In this document: positions 8,225 through 16,943 of the stretch, piece by piece
Layout: each line of letters starts with the position of its first letter
How positions within the stretch are numbered: position 1 is the first letter of the stretch
Notes under the pieces: generated by a model
Told to the model about the DNA's origin: nothing
Databases searched by the model: none
Seen by the model: only the letters and a program-made list of their open reading frames with translations
Made by a program: the position numbers and the translations under genes
Source: Paraburkholderia bryophila
GTDB lineage: Bacteria; Pseudomonadota; Gammaproteobacteria; Burkholderiales; Burkholderiaceae
Assembly (NCBI RefSeq): GCF_003269035.1
Contig: NZ_QLTK01000020.1
Location: 1 to 64,000 of the forward strand
Length of the DNA: 64,000 nt
Direction: 5' to 3'

Positions 8225-10216
8225 ATGTTCGGCAAACTCTCACTAGACTCGATTCCGTACCACGAGCCCATCATCATGGTCACGGCCGTGATGATCGCGC
8301 TTGGCGGTGCGACGGTGCTGGGTCTGATCACCTATTTCGGCAAGTGGCGCTACCTGTGGACCGAGTGGCTTACGTCGGTCGACCACAAGAAGCTCGGCGT
8401 GATGTACATCGTCGTTGCGCTGATCATGCTGTTCCGCGGCTTCGCGGACGCGATCATGATGCGTCTGCAGCAAGCCCTCGCTTATGCGAACCCGGGCTAC
8501 CTGCCGCCGCATCACTACGACCAGGTGTTCACGGCGCACGGCGTCATCATGATTTTCTTCATGGCGATGGCGTTCATGATCGGCCTGATGAACATCATCG
8601 TGCCGCTGCAGATCGGCGCGCGCGACGTGGCGTTCCCGTTCATCAACTCGCTGAGCTTCTGGATGACGGCAGTCAGCGCGATCCTGATCAACATCTCGCT
8701 GGTGATCGGTGAATTCGCGCAAACGGGCTGGCTGGCTTATCCGCCGCTCTCCGAGTTGCAGTTCAGTCCGGGTGTCGGGGTCGACTATTACCTGTGGAGC
8801 TTGCAGCTCTCCGGTATCGGTACCTTGCTGACCGGCGTGAACTTCTTCGCCACGATCGTGAAGATGCGCGCCCCGGGCATGACCTTCATGAAGATGCCGG
8901 TGTTCACGTGGACCGCGCTCTGCACCAACGTGCTGATCATGGCGTCGTTCCCGATCCTGACCGTGACGCTCGCGCTACTAGGTCTGGACCGCTACCTCGG
9001 CATGCACTTCTTCACGAACGACGGCGGCGGCAACGCCATGATGTACCTGAACCTGATCTGGGCATGGGGTCACCCCGAGGTGTACATCCTGATCCTGCCG
9101 GCGTTCGGTATTTTCTCGGAAGTCGTGGCGACCTTCGCCAAGAAGCCGCTGTTCGGCTACAAAACGATGGTGTGGGCGACCTGCGCGATCATGGTGCTGT
9201 CGTTCCTCGTGTGGCTGCATCACTTCTTCACGATGGGTTCGGGCGCCGACGTCAACGCGTTCTTCGGTATTGCCACGATGGTCATTGCAATCCCGACCGG
9301 CGTGAAGGTGTTCAACTGGCTGTTCACGATCTACAAGGGCCGTCTGGAATTCACGCCGCCGATCCTGTGGACCATCGGCTTCATGATCACGTTCACCATC
9401 GGCGGCATGACCGGCGTGATGATGGCGATCCCGGGCGCGGACTTCGTGCTGCACAACAGCCTGTTCCTGATTGCTCACTTCCACAACGTGATTATCGGTG
9501 GCGTGTTGTTCGGCTATCTGGCCGGCTTCAACTACTGGTTCCCGAAGGCCTTCGGCTTCAAGCTGAATGCAAAGCTGGGCAAGGCTTCGTTCTGGTTCTG
9601 GCAGATCGGTTTCTGGGTGGCGTTCACGCCGCTGTACGTGCTCGGCTTCATGGGCATGACGCGTCGTATCAATCACTACGACAACCCGCTGTGGCACCCG
9701 TGGCTGATCCTGGCCGCGGCTGGTGCTGCCTTGATCGCTGTCGGTATCGCTTTGCAGGTGCTGCAGATCGTCGTCAGTATTCGCGACCGCAATCTGCCGC
9801 AGAACCGCGACCTCACGGGCGATCCGTGGGACGGCCATACGCTGGAATGGGCCATGAGCTCGCCGCCGCCGTCGTATAACTTCGCCATCATTCCGACCGT
9901 GCGCAAGCTGGACGCGTTCGCCGACATGAAAGCGGACAAGAGTGCGCAAGCCAAGCCGGTGTACCGCGACATTCACATGCCGTCGAACACGTCGGCGGGT
10001 CTGATCGCGGCCATGTTCTCGCTGGTGCTCGGCTTTGCCGGTGTCTGGCACATCTGGTGGCTGGCTATCATCGGTCTGGTCGGCTCGATCGGCACCGTGA
10101 TCGTCTATAGCTTCCAGAAGAACGAAGGCTATTACATCCCGGCGGCGGAAGTCGCGGCGATCGAAGAGAAGCAGCGCTCGGGCGCAGGCGCCCGGCTGGC
10201 GATGGAGGTGGATTAA
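8225..10216 (+). CDS. cyoB: Cytochrome bo3 ubiquinol oxidase subunit I
   Basis: A 663-residue catalytic heme-copper subunit, full length for CyoB. It reduces oxygen with electrons from ubiquinol and pumps protons. Heme and copper ligands are visible: low-spin heme His in FTAHGVIMIFFMAM, the His-Tyr pair in WAWGHPEVYILILP, the two CuB histidines in WLHHFFTMG, and the heme ligands in IAHFHNVIIGG. Its last base overlaps the first base of cyoC (TAATG). Inner membrane, about 15 helices. Confidence 0.97.
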   Translation: MFGKLSLDSIPYHEPIIMVTAVMIALGGATVLGLITYFGKWRYLWTEWLTSVDHKKLGVMYIVVALIMLFRGFADAIMMRLQQALAYANPGYLPPHHYDQVFTAHGVIMIFFMAMAFMIGLMNIIVPLQIGARDVAFPFINSLSFWMTAVSAILINISLVIGEFAQTGWLAYPPLSELQFSPGVGVDYYLWSLQLSGIGTLLTGVNFFATIVKMRAPGMTFMKMPVFTWTALCTNVLIMASFPILTVTLALLGLDRYLGMHFFTNDGGGNAMMYLNLIWAWGHPEVYILILPAFGIFSEVVATFAKKPLFGYKTMVWATCAIMVLSFLVWLHHFFTMGSGADVNAFFGIATMVIAIPTGVKVFNWLFTIYKGRLEFTPPILWTIGFMITFTIGGMTGVMMAIPGADFVLHNSLFLIAHFHNVIIGGVLFGYLAGFNYWFPKAFGFKLNAKLGKASFWFWQIGFWVAFTPLYVLGFMGMTRRINHYDNPLWHPWLILAAAGAALIAVGIALQVLQIVVSIRDRNLPQNRDLTGDPWDGHTLEWAMSSPPPSYNFAIIPTVRKLDAFADMKADKSAQAKPVYRDIHMPSNTSAGLIAAMFSLVLGFAGVWHIWWLAIIGLVGSIGTVIVYSFQKNEGYYIPAAEVAAIEEKQRSGAGARLAMEVD

Positions 10217-10836
10217 TGTCGAGCAATACACTTAACGCGGGCGCAGCCGCGGGCGCGCAGCACCACGACGCGGATCACGTGCCGTCGCATTCGGTGTTCG
10301 GTTTCTGGCTGTACCTGATGACCGACTGCATCATCTTCGCGGCGCTGTTCGCCGTGTTCGCGGTGATGGGCCATCAGTTCGCCGGCGGCCCGACGGCCAA
10401 GGACCTGTTCGAGATTCCGGGCGTCGCGCTCGAAACCACCATGCTGCTGCTGAGCAGTATCACGTATGGTTTCGCGATGCTGGGCGCGTACAAGAACCGC
10501 AAGGGCGTATTGCTCTTCTGGCTCGGCGTGACGTTCCTGCTCGGCCTGTCGTTCCTGGTGCTGGAATTGCGCGAGTTCTCGCACCTCATCGCCGAAGGCG
10601 CGGGTCCGAGCCGTAGCGCGTTCCTGTCGTCGTTCTTCACGCTGGTCGGCACGCACGGTCTGCACGTCACGTTCGGCCTGATCTGGATGGTGGTGCTCGC
10701 CATTCAGGTGATGCGTCACCGCGACCTGACCGAACGCGACATGATTCGCCTGACGTGCCTGAGCCTTTTCTGGCACTTTCTGGACGTCGTGTGGATCGGC
10801 GTCTTCACCTTTGTCTACCTTGCGAGCGTGATCTAA
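10216..10836 (+). CDS. cyoC: Cytochrome bo3 ubiquinol oxidase subunit III
   Basis: A 206-residue subunit with five predicted membrane helices and the conserved THGLHVTFGLIWM and FWHFLDVVWIGVFTFVYL segments. It stabilises the subunit I core. Start overlaps the cyoB stop by one base and the gene abuts cyoD directly. Confidence 0.96.
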   Translation: MSSNTLNAGAAAGAQHHDADHVPSHSVFGFWLYLMTDCIIFAALFAVFAVMGHQFAGGPTAKDLFEIPGVALETTMLLLSSITYGFAMLGAYKNRKGVLLFWLGVTFLLGLSFLVLELREFSHLIAEGAGPSRSAFLSSFFTLVGTHGLHVTFGLIWMVVLAIQVMRHRDLTERDMIRLTCLSLFWHFLDVVWIGVFTFVYLASVI

Positions 10837-11169
10837 ATGGACCATAGCCATAACGCACACTCGGGTGAAGGTCACGGCAGCCTCGGCAGCTATACGATCG
10901 GTTTCATTCTCTCCGTCGTTCTGACTGTCGCGGCCTTCGGCCTCGTCATGACGGGCACGTTGAGCGGTGAGAATGCACTGCTCGCGATCGCGGGTCTCGC
11001 GTTCGTGCAGATCGTCGTTCACCTGGTGTTCTTCCTGCATTTGAATTCGTCGTCGGCGCAGCGTTGGAACGTGATGGCGTTCGCCTTCACGGTGCTGACC
11101 GCGGTGATCGTGATCGGCGGCACGTTGTGGGTCATGCATAACGTCAGCATGCACATGATGTCCCGCTAA
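10837..11169 (+). CDS. cyoD: Cytochrome bo3 ubiquinol oxidase subunit IV
   Basis: A 110-residue protein with a His-rich N-terminus and three membrane helices, ending in MHNVSMHMM. Usual small assembly subunit of the bo3 oxidase. No cyoE (heme O synthase) follows; the operon ends at a strong terminator, so heme O synthase must be encoded elsewhere. Confidence 0.95.
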   Translation: MDHSHNAHSGEGHGSLGSYTIGFILSVVLTVAAFGLVMTGTLSGENALLAIAGLAFVQIVVHLVFFLHLNSSSAQRWNVMAFAFTVLTAVIVIGGTLWVMHNVSMHMMSR

Positions 11170-11192
11170 ACGGAAAACGCAGCTTGTTGTTG

Positions 11193-11231
11193 AAAAGCCC
11201 CGCAAGGCGAAAGTCTTGCGGGGCTTTTTTT
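11193..11231 (+). terminator. Rho-independent terminator after cyoABCD
   Basis: A GC-rich perfect stem (AAAAGCCCCGCAAG at 11193-11206 with its complement from 11215) has an 8-base loop and ends in a run of seven T. It lies 24 bases after cyoD. The A-run on the left arm means it can also terminate the convergent minus-strand wcbA transcript. Confidence 0.92.
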
Positions 11232-11262
11232 GCTGCGATGCGTAGCGCGGCTACTTCCAGTT

Positions 11263-13149
11263 CTATTGCGTGCGATGCCAGAGACACTGCCGGACGCGCC
11301 ATGCCGCATGACGTATTCCGTTGCGCGTCCAACGAATCGCCTTGAGCAGCGGCCGCATGCGGTTGCCGCGCACTTTGTCGAGCGGGCGGGCCGCTTGCGG
11401 CGCGAGTTGGTCCACCACGGCCTCCGGCGTGGTGAAGAGGCGCGTGCGCCAGTCCCAGTAGAGTGGATAGCGCAGCAGCGCGCCCGCGCACAGCATGTCG
11501 AGCGTCAACGTGCGGTGCCGCCACGGCAGCGGTGCAAGGGCGTCGTGAGTCAGGCCCCAGCCAGCGTAGAACGGTAGCCCGTAGGTGAAGACCGCTTTGC
11601 CGCGTAATAGCGCGTCGAAGCCGGCCAGCGACGATAGCGTATGAACCTCATGCGCCGCGTCGACGAGCGACAGCAGGTCGCTTTCCGTGTCGACGACATC
11701 CGCGAGTTGCTGCGCGTCGACGAGTCCCTGGCGATTGCCCGACAGCACGTCGGGGTGCGGTTTGTAGACCACGAAAGCATCGGGGCGCAGTCTGCGCACT
11801 TCGCGCAGCAACGCATCGGCCGTGCCGATTGCGCGCGTGCCGAGACGGATCGACGCGTCGTCCGCCACCTGGCCGGGGACCAGCACGATCTGTTTGCCCG
11901 CCGGCGCGGTCCAGGCGGGCCGCCGACGACCGAGGTTGTACTTGGTGACACCGAGTTTCACGACCTTGTCGCGCAAGGCCGCCGCACGCGCCAATTCGGC
12001 TTCGGTGAAGGCGGTTTCGTTCAGCAGTACGCTCAGATCGCTGGGCTGGCTCGCGTCGAAATAGAGGCCACGACGATCGATCACCTGGCTGCGCGGCGCG
12101 ATCATGTCCGAGCCGAGGCCGGTGGAATGAAAAAACCCGTCTTCGATGCGAACCCGCTGAACCTCGGGCGCGAGGCCTGCCGCGCTGCGAGCGCCCCAGA
12201 GTACCGCGCATTCGCCGGTTCGCACCGTTTGCGGCGTTCGGGTCCAGCGCAATGCGCTGCCACTGGCGCTAATGTACGGCGTTGCGAACGGGCGCTTCCA
12301 CCATTGGAAGCGGATGCCCACCACGTTCCGCAAATCGGCGAAGCGCCGTTGCACCGCATACTGCAATTCGATGCTGTCGAGCAGATCGTCGAGCGTGCCG
12401 GGCGTATGGGTGGCCGGATTCAGGTAGCGGGTGAAGCGCAGGAAGACGACTTCGAACAGGGCGGCGAGCGTGGGCCGGGCGGTGCGCAGTGGAAAGGGCA
12501 GATCGTCGGTGGTTAGCCCCCAGCCTGCGTAATAAGGCGCGCCGAACGTGTGAACCTGAACGCCCGCGAGCAGCGCCTGCATGCCTTCCGATGCGCCGAT
12601 CGTATAGACGTGATCGACATGAGCCAGCGCGGCGCACAACGACTCATGTCCGGCCACACGTTGAATGCCTGGTGGCAACCTGTCCGTCGATGCCGACAGC
12701 CAGCGCCCACTGCCCTGGTCGTCCGATTGCGCGATCCAGAAATCGGCGTGCGGATGATTCGCGCGCGCGGCCTGTAGCATGCGCGCGAATGCATCCGATG
12801 AGTTGGGTGTTGCGATTGCGCCGAGACCGCGGGAGTGCGCACGCTCGTCGATGAGCATTACGCGGGTGGTGCGCCTGGCTTCAAACAGAGCGGCAGGGCA
12901 GTTGTTCTGCAAGCGCCGCGCGGTCGACGCGTGACTGCGCGCGAAACGTTGCATCAGAGGTTCGACGGCTTCCGCGGTGTTCTGCTCGTCGTCTTCAACG
13001 CCGCGGCTTAGCGCCGAATTCAATGCCGCGGCAAACGCTTCGGCGCGACCATCGCGCAGCGGTGCGACGAACCACGAAAGTAAGGGTGTGCCCGAGGGCC
13101 CGCGCGACCAGACGGGGCCGGGCCAGGTTGCGTCGATGCGTTGCTTCAT
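11263..13149 (-). CDS. wcbA: KpsC-family capsule polysaccharide protein (Kdo transferase type), WcbA-like
   Basis: A 628-residue cytoplasmic protein with two copies of the KpsC/KpsS-type domain, each with the hallmark motif: FGAPYYAGWGLT (about residue 201) and YGLPFYAGWGLT (about residue 522). KpsC proteins carry two retaining beta-Kdo transferase domains that extend the poly-Kdo linker joining group 2 capsules to their lipid. Length (E. coli KpsC about 675) and both motifs indicate an intact protein. Start ATG 13149 directly abuts the wcbB stop. It corresponds to wcbA of the B. pseudomallei CPS I cluster, which also lies next to wcbB and wcbC. Confidence 0.88.
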   Translation of the reverse strand: MKQRIDATWPGPVWSRGPSGTPLLSWFVAPLRDGRAEAFAAALNSALSRGVEDDEQNTAEAVEPLMQRFARSHASTARRLQNNCPAALFEARRTTRVMLIDERAHSRGLGAIATPNSSDAFARMLQAARANHPHADFWIAQSDDQGSGRWLSASTDRLPPGIQRVAGHESLCAALAHVDHVYTIGASEGMQALLAGVQVHTFGAPYYAGWGLTTDDLPFPLRTARPTLAALFEVVFLRFTRYLNPATHTPGTLDDLLDSIELQYAVQRRFADLRNVVGIRFQWWKRPFATPYISASGSALRWTRTPQTVRTGECAVLWGARSAAGLAPEVQRVRIEDGFFHSTGLGSDMIAPRSQVIDRRGLYFDASQPSDLSVLLNETAFTEAELARAAALRDKVVKLGVTKYNLGRRRPAWTAPAGKQIVLVPGQVADDASIRLGTRAIGTADALLREVRRLRPDAFVVYKPHPDVLSGNRQGLVDAQQLADVVDTESDLLSLVDAAHEVHTLSSLAGFDALLRGKAVFTYGLPFYAGWGLTHDALAPLPWRHRTLTLDMLCAGALLRYPLYWDWRTRLFTTPEAVVDQLAPQAARPLDKVRGNRMRPLLKAIRWTRNGIRHAAWRVRQCLWHRTQ

Positions 13150-14298
13150 CTAGCGCAGCGTCTCGAGAAAGCCGTCGACGTGTTCGAAATGCTCTGCCCA
13201 CGTTGGCTCGCGAAAGTTCTCGATACGCTTCAACTGCGCATCTCGTTCGGGACTATCCGCGTGAGCATAGGACTGAATGCGGGCGAGCCAGCCGGGACCA
13301 TCCAGCGGGTCGAGGTACTCGGGAATGTGGTCAGCGATTTCGTGGAATACGTCCAGATCGCTCGCAAGTACCGGTACTTTGAGTGCGAGTGCTTCGGCGA
13401 GCGGCATGCCATAGCCTTCGACAAACGACGGAAACAACAGCGCCTGAGCGTGCTGCAAATAAGCGTGCAACTGCTCGTCGGAACAATGCGCTTCTTCTAT
13501 CACGACGCCTTTCAGGCTATCGCAGCGCTCCAGCATATCGACGACGTTCTCGCATTCCCAGCCACGCCGGCCGATCACGACGAGTTTCGGCGCGGCCGCG
13601 CCGAGTTGTTCGACGAGACGCCGCCATACGTGCAGGATGAACCAGTGGTTCTTGCGCGGCTCGATAGTGCCGAGCATCACGAAATAAGGCGTGGGCAGTG
13701 GACGCGCTGCAGCAGGGCGTTGCATGACGCCGGAGGCGAGGCGTGCGACCACGCAGGGCGGCTGATTGAGGCCCGCGCGTTGCGCCTCCGCCGTGAGCGA
13801 ATCCAGCGTGGCTTGCGAATTCAAGATCAGCCCGTCTGCACGTTTTAATGCCGTATGCATGCGACGCCGATGAACCGCATCGACGCCAGGGCGGCAATAT
13901 TCTGCGTGCGTCAACGGAATTAAATCGTGAACCATGAATACGGGGCGAATCCGACGCCGCGCCATTGCGTCGTAATAACGGTCGAATTCCATGCCGTTGT
14001 GACTGGTGTGCAGCAGAATTCCGTTAAGCCGCGTTTCTCTCAGGCGATTTAGGCAGGCGCGCGCGATAAGCGCGCGAATTGCATTTCGATTTCGCGTAGA
14101 CGAGAGAAGCCATGCAAACGTTTGCTGCGAATCCCGTTCGCTCAACACTGCGGAAAAGCCGCGTTCGCTGAGAACGGCACGCGCTTTTGCGCCGTATTGT
14201 TCTATGTAAGCGAGACCGACGCGATCTACGCCCGTGGGCAAAAGCCCGTCGAATAAGCGTGTTAGAAGACGCGTGACGTCGAGAAAGAGGGTTGACAC
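13150..14298 (-). CDS. wcbB: GT-B glycosyltransferase (family 4 type), WcbB-like
   Basis: A 382-residue cytoplasmic glycosyltransferase. The C-terminal nucleotide-binding half carries LGTIEPRKNHWF (about residue 211) and FPSFVEGYGMPLAEAL (about residue 288), the EX7E-type donor site of GT4 enzymes. It begins with GTG at 14298 without an obvious ribosome site and is followed immediately by wcbA. Acceptor and sugar are unknown. Placement and partner match wcbB of the Burkholderia capsule cluster. Confidence 0.85.
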   Translation of the reverse strand: MSTLFLDVTRLLTRLFDGLLPTGVDRVGLAYIEQYGAKARAVLSERGFSAVLSERDSQQTFAWLLSSTRNRNAIRALIARACLNRLRETRLNGILLHTSHNGMEFDRYYDAMARRRIRPVFMVHDLIPLTHAEYCRPGVDAVHRRRMHTALKRADGLILNSQATLDSLTAEAQRAGLNQPPCVVARLASGVMQRPAAARPLPTPYFVMLGTIEPRKNHWFILHVWRRLVEQLGAAAPKLVVIGRRGWECENVVDMLERCDSLKGVVIEEAHCSDEQLHAYLQHAQALLFPSFVEGYGMPLAEALALKVPVLASDLDVFHEIADHIPEYLDPLDGPGWLARIQSYAHADSPERDAQLKRIENFREPTWAEHFEHVDGFLETLR

Positions 14299-14449
14299 AA
14301 GAGCGTATTGCGGTTTTGTTAGCTGGCGCGCAGAATTTTTTTAGTGTTTCTGCTAAGGATTTTTCTCGACAATGCGCCATTCTACCCGAGTGCATGAGAC
14401 AATCCGCGCCGAAGTTTTACTTACTAACTCTTGCCAACTGTTGCAATAA
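14299..14449. promoter_or_regulatory. divergent promoter region between wcbBA and wcbC
   Basis: A 151-base AT-rich gap separates the minus-strand wcbBA pair from plus-strand wcbC and must hold both promoters. Several T-runs are present, but no convincing -35/-10 pair was found by eye. Confidence 0.5.
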
Positions 14450-15616
14450 ATGTCGCGTCTGTCTCGCCGTATGGTTTTTGCTGCAGTCGCCTTTGGGGCG
14501 ATCTCGCTGAGTGGTTGCTCGAGTATTCCGACTTCCGGGCCCAGTACTTCACAAATCAACAATGCCGGTGTTGCCGCCAATCCGGCGGGAATCCAGATTG
14601 TCGATGTGACGGATGACGTCGCACGCAAGCTTTTTGCGGAGCGCAGTATTGGCGATTTCTCCGCTACGTTGGGTAATAGCACGACGTTTCAGCAGCAGCT
14701 TGGCGTGGGCGACACGATCGAAGTATCGATCTGGGAGGCGCCGCCCGCCACACTGTTCGGCGCGGCGCAAATCGATTCGAAGGGCGGCACGACCAATGCG
14801 CGTGTAACGGTTCTGCCCGACCAGACTATCGATGGCGACGGCAAGATCAATGTGCCTTTCGCCGGCGAATTGAAAGCGGTGGGCCGCACGCCGGCGCAAT
14901 TGCAACGCGATATCACGGCGCGCTTGAAGAACATCGCGCACGATCCGCAGGTATTGGTGAAGCTCTCGCGCAATGCTACTTCGTACGTCACGGTGGTGGG
15001 CGACGTGGCGAGCAGCAACCGGATGCCGCTGAGCGCGCGTGGCGAGCGACTGCTCGACGCCTTGGCGGCCGCTGGTGGCGTCAAGCAGCCGGTCGACAAG
15101 ATCACGCTTCAGGTCACGCGTGGCGATACCGTGGCGTCATTGCCGCTTGAAACGGTAATTCGCGATCCGCGCCAGAATGTGCCGCTGCATGCGGGCGACG
15201 TGGTGACGGCGTTATTTCAGCCGTTCAGTTTTACGTCGCTGGGCGCGACAGGCAAGAATCAGGAAATCAATTTCGAGGCGCAAGGCATTACGCTGGCGCA
15301 GGCCTTGGCTCGCGCGGGCGGTCTGGAAGATTCGCGCTCGGACGCGCAAGGCGTGTTTATTTTCCGGCTCGAAGACGCGAAAGCCTTACCGTGGCCGAAT
15401 ACGCCGGTGCGTACCACCGCGGACGGCAAAGTGCCGGTGGTTTATCGCGTGAATCTGCGTGACCCGAATTCGTTCTTCGTCGCGCAGAGCTTCATGATGG
15501 ATAACAAGGATCTGCTGTATGTGTCGAATGCGCCGATCGCCGAGGTGCAGAAGTTCTTGAATGTGGTGTTCTCGGTGGCGTATCCGGTGATTACGGGGGT
15601 TCAGACGTTTAAGTAA
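14450..15616 (+). CDS. wcbC: Outer-membrane capsule export lipoprotein (Wza/KpsD family), WcbC-like
   Basis: A 388-residue polysaccharide export protein. The signal peptide ends in the lipobox ISLSGC (cysteine at about residue 23), followed by a polysaccharide-export domain (GVGDTIEVSIWEAPP, PDQTIDGDGKINVPFAGEL) and SLBB-type repeats (YVTVVGDVASSNRMPL; ALARAGGLEDSRSDAQGVFIFR). It should form the outer-membrane channel through which the capsule leaves, docked to the WcbD/KpsE-type protein encoded at 30.5 kb. Start ATG 14450 precedes a normal signal sequence. Confidence 0.92.
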   Translation: MSRLSRRMVFAAVAFGAISLSGCSSIPTSGPSTSQINNAGVAANPAGIQIVDVTDDVARKLFAERSIGDFSATLGNSTTFQQQLGVGDTIEVSIWEAPPATLFGAAQIDSKGGTTNARVTVLPDQTIDGDGKINVPFAGELKAVGRTPAQLQRDITARLKNIAHDPQVLVKLSRNATSYVTVVGDVASSNRMPLSARGERLLDALAAAGGVKQPVDKITLQVTRGDTVASLPLETVIRDPRQNVPLHAGDVVTALFQPFSFTSLGATGKNQEINFEAQGITLAQALARAGGLEDSRSDAQGVFIFRLEDAKALPWPNTPVRTTADGKVPVVYRVNLRDPNSFFVAQSFMMDNKDLLYVSNAPIAEVQKFLNVVFSVAYPVITGVQTFK

Positions 15617-15732
15617 GGCCCTTCGCAGCGGCATGCCATTGATGTTGGTCGATCTGCTCTCTTGCTTGGCGATTGATCGAGAGTCGGCAGCCGCTGGTAA
15701 TTCAAGAGCAAGAGACTTGTAAATCTAAGACC

Positions 15733-16770
15733 ATGAGAGAAATCGCAGTTGTAACGGGTATTACTGGCCAGGACGGGGCGTATCTCGCGCAGTTGTTGCT
15801 TGAAAAGGGCTACACCGTTTACGGAACATATCGCCGTACCAGTTCGGTCAATTTTTGGCGCCTTGCCGAAGTGGGTGTGGAGAAGCACCCAAACCTTCAC
15901 CTCGTCGAATACGACCTTACTGATCTGGCATCCAGTATTCGCCTGTTGCAAACGACAAAAGCTGCCGAAGTGTATAACCTCGCGGCGCAAAGCTTTGTTG
16001 GGGTTTCGTTCGATCAGCCGATCACGACCGCGGAAATCACGGGTGTCGGCGCGCTTAATCTGCTCGAGGCCATCCGGATCGTGAATCCAGAAATCCGCTT
16101 CTATCAGGCAAGTACTTCGGAAATGTTCGGGAAAGTGCAGGCAATTCCGCAAGTGGAAAGCACGCCGTTCTATCCGCGCAGCCCCTACGGCGTCGCGAAA
16201 CTGTACGCCCACTGGATGACGATCAATTACCGTGAGAGCTACAACATCTTCGGTAGTAGCGGTATTCTGTTCAACCATGAATCGCCTCTGCGTGGGCGGG
16301 AATTCGTCACGCGAAAAATCACGGATAGCATGGCCAAGCTTCGCCGGGGCAACCTGGATGTTCTCGAGCTTGGCAATCTTGACGCGAAACGCGACTGGGG
16401 ATTCGCCAAAGAGTACGTGGAGGGAATGTGGCGAATGCTGCAGGCATCCAAGCCTGACACCTATGTGCTCGCCACGAACCGTACCGAAACCGTTCGCGAT
16501 TTCGTTTCAATGGCAGCTCGGGCAGCGGGTTTCCAGTTGGCCTGGGAAGGCCGCGATGTGAACGAAGTCGGCATCGACATGGCAACCAACAAGACCATCG
16601 TTAAGATCAACCCGAAATTCCATCGGCCGGCAGAGGTTGAACTGCTTATCGGCGACGCTTCGAAGGCTCAGAAGGAGCTCGGCTGGCAGCCGAAAACGAC
16701 GCTTGAGGAGTTGTGTCAGATGATGGTGGAGGCTGATATTCGCCGGAATGAGGTGGGGTTTTCGTTTTAG
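15733..16770 (+). CDS. gmd: GDP-mannose 4,6-dehydratase family protein
   Basis: A 345-residue extended SDR that converts GDP-mannose to GDP-4-keto-6-deoxymannose, the precursor of GDP-rhamnose, GDP-fucose and related sugars. Visible: nucleotide-binding TGITGQDGAYL (residues 8-18), TSEMFG, catalytic YGVAK (Y152, K156) and the GDP-mannose loop NHESPLRGREFVTRK. ATG 15733 is used; an in-frame upstream reading adds 20 unrelated residues. ManC at 46.6 kb would supply GDP-mannose. No reductase or epimerase that would finish the sugar is present in the window. B. pseudomallei WcbK, a GDP-mannoheptose dehydratase, belongs to the same family, but no heptose genes are seen here. Confidence 0.88.
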   Translation: MREIAVVTGITGQDGAYLAQLLLEKGYTVYGTYRRTSSVNFWRLAEVGVEKHPNLHLVEYDLTDLASSIRLLQTTKAAEVYNLAAQSFVGVSFDQPITTAEITGVGALNLLEAIRIVNPEIRFYQASTSEMFGKVQAIPQVESTPFYPRSPYGVAKLYAHWMTINYRESYNIFGSSGILFNHESPLRGREFVTRKITDSMAKLRRGNLDVLELGNLDAKRDWGFAKEYVEGMWRMLQASKPDTYVLATNRTETVRDFVSMAARAAGFQLAWEGRDVNEVGIDMATNKTIVKINPKFHRPAEVELLIGDASKAQKELGWQPKTTLEELCQMMVEADIRRNEVGFSF

Positions 16771-16943
16771 TCAACACATCATCCGGAATAGACTGAGCTC
16801 GGGCAACCGAACGGGTGAGGGTGGACTTGGCCGACATCGTCTATAGTTATCGAAGTCTGCTCTAGAAAAACTTTCGTGTCTTCGTAACGGGCAGTTGCAT
16901 TTGCGCCTGCCTTTCGAAGACCGCTCACTCGAATTGCCTAGTC

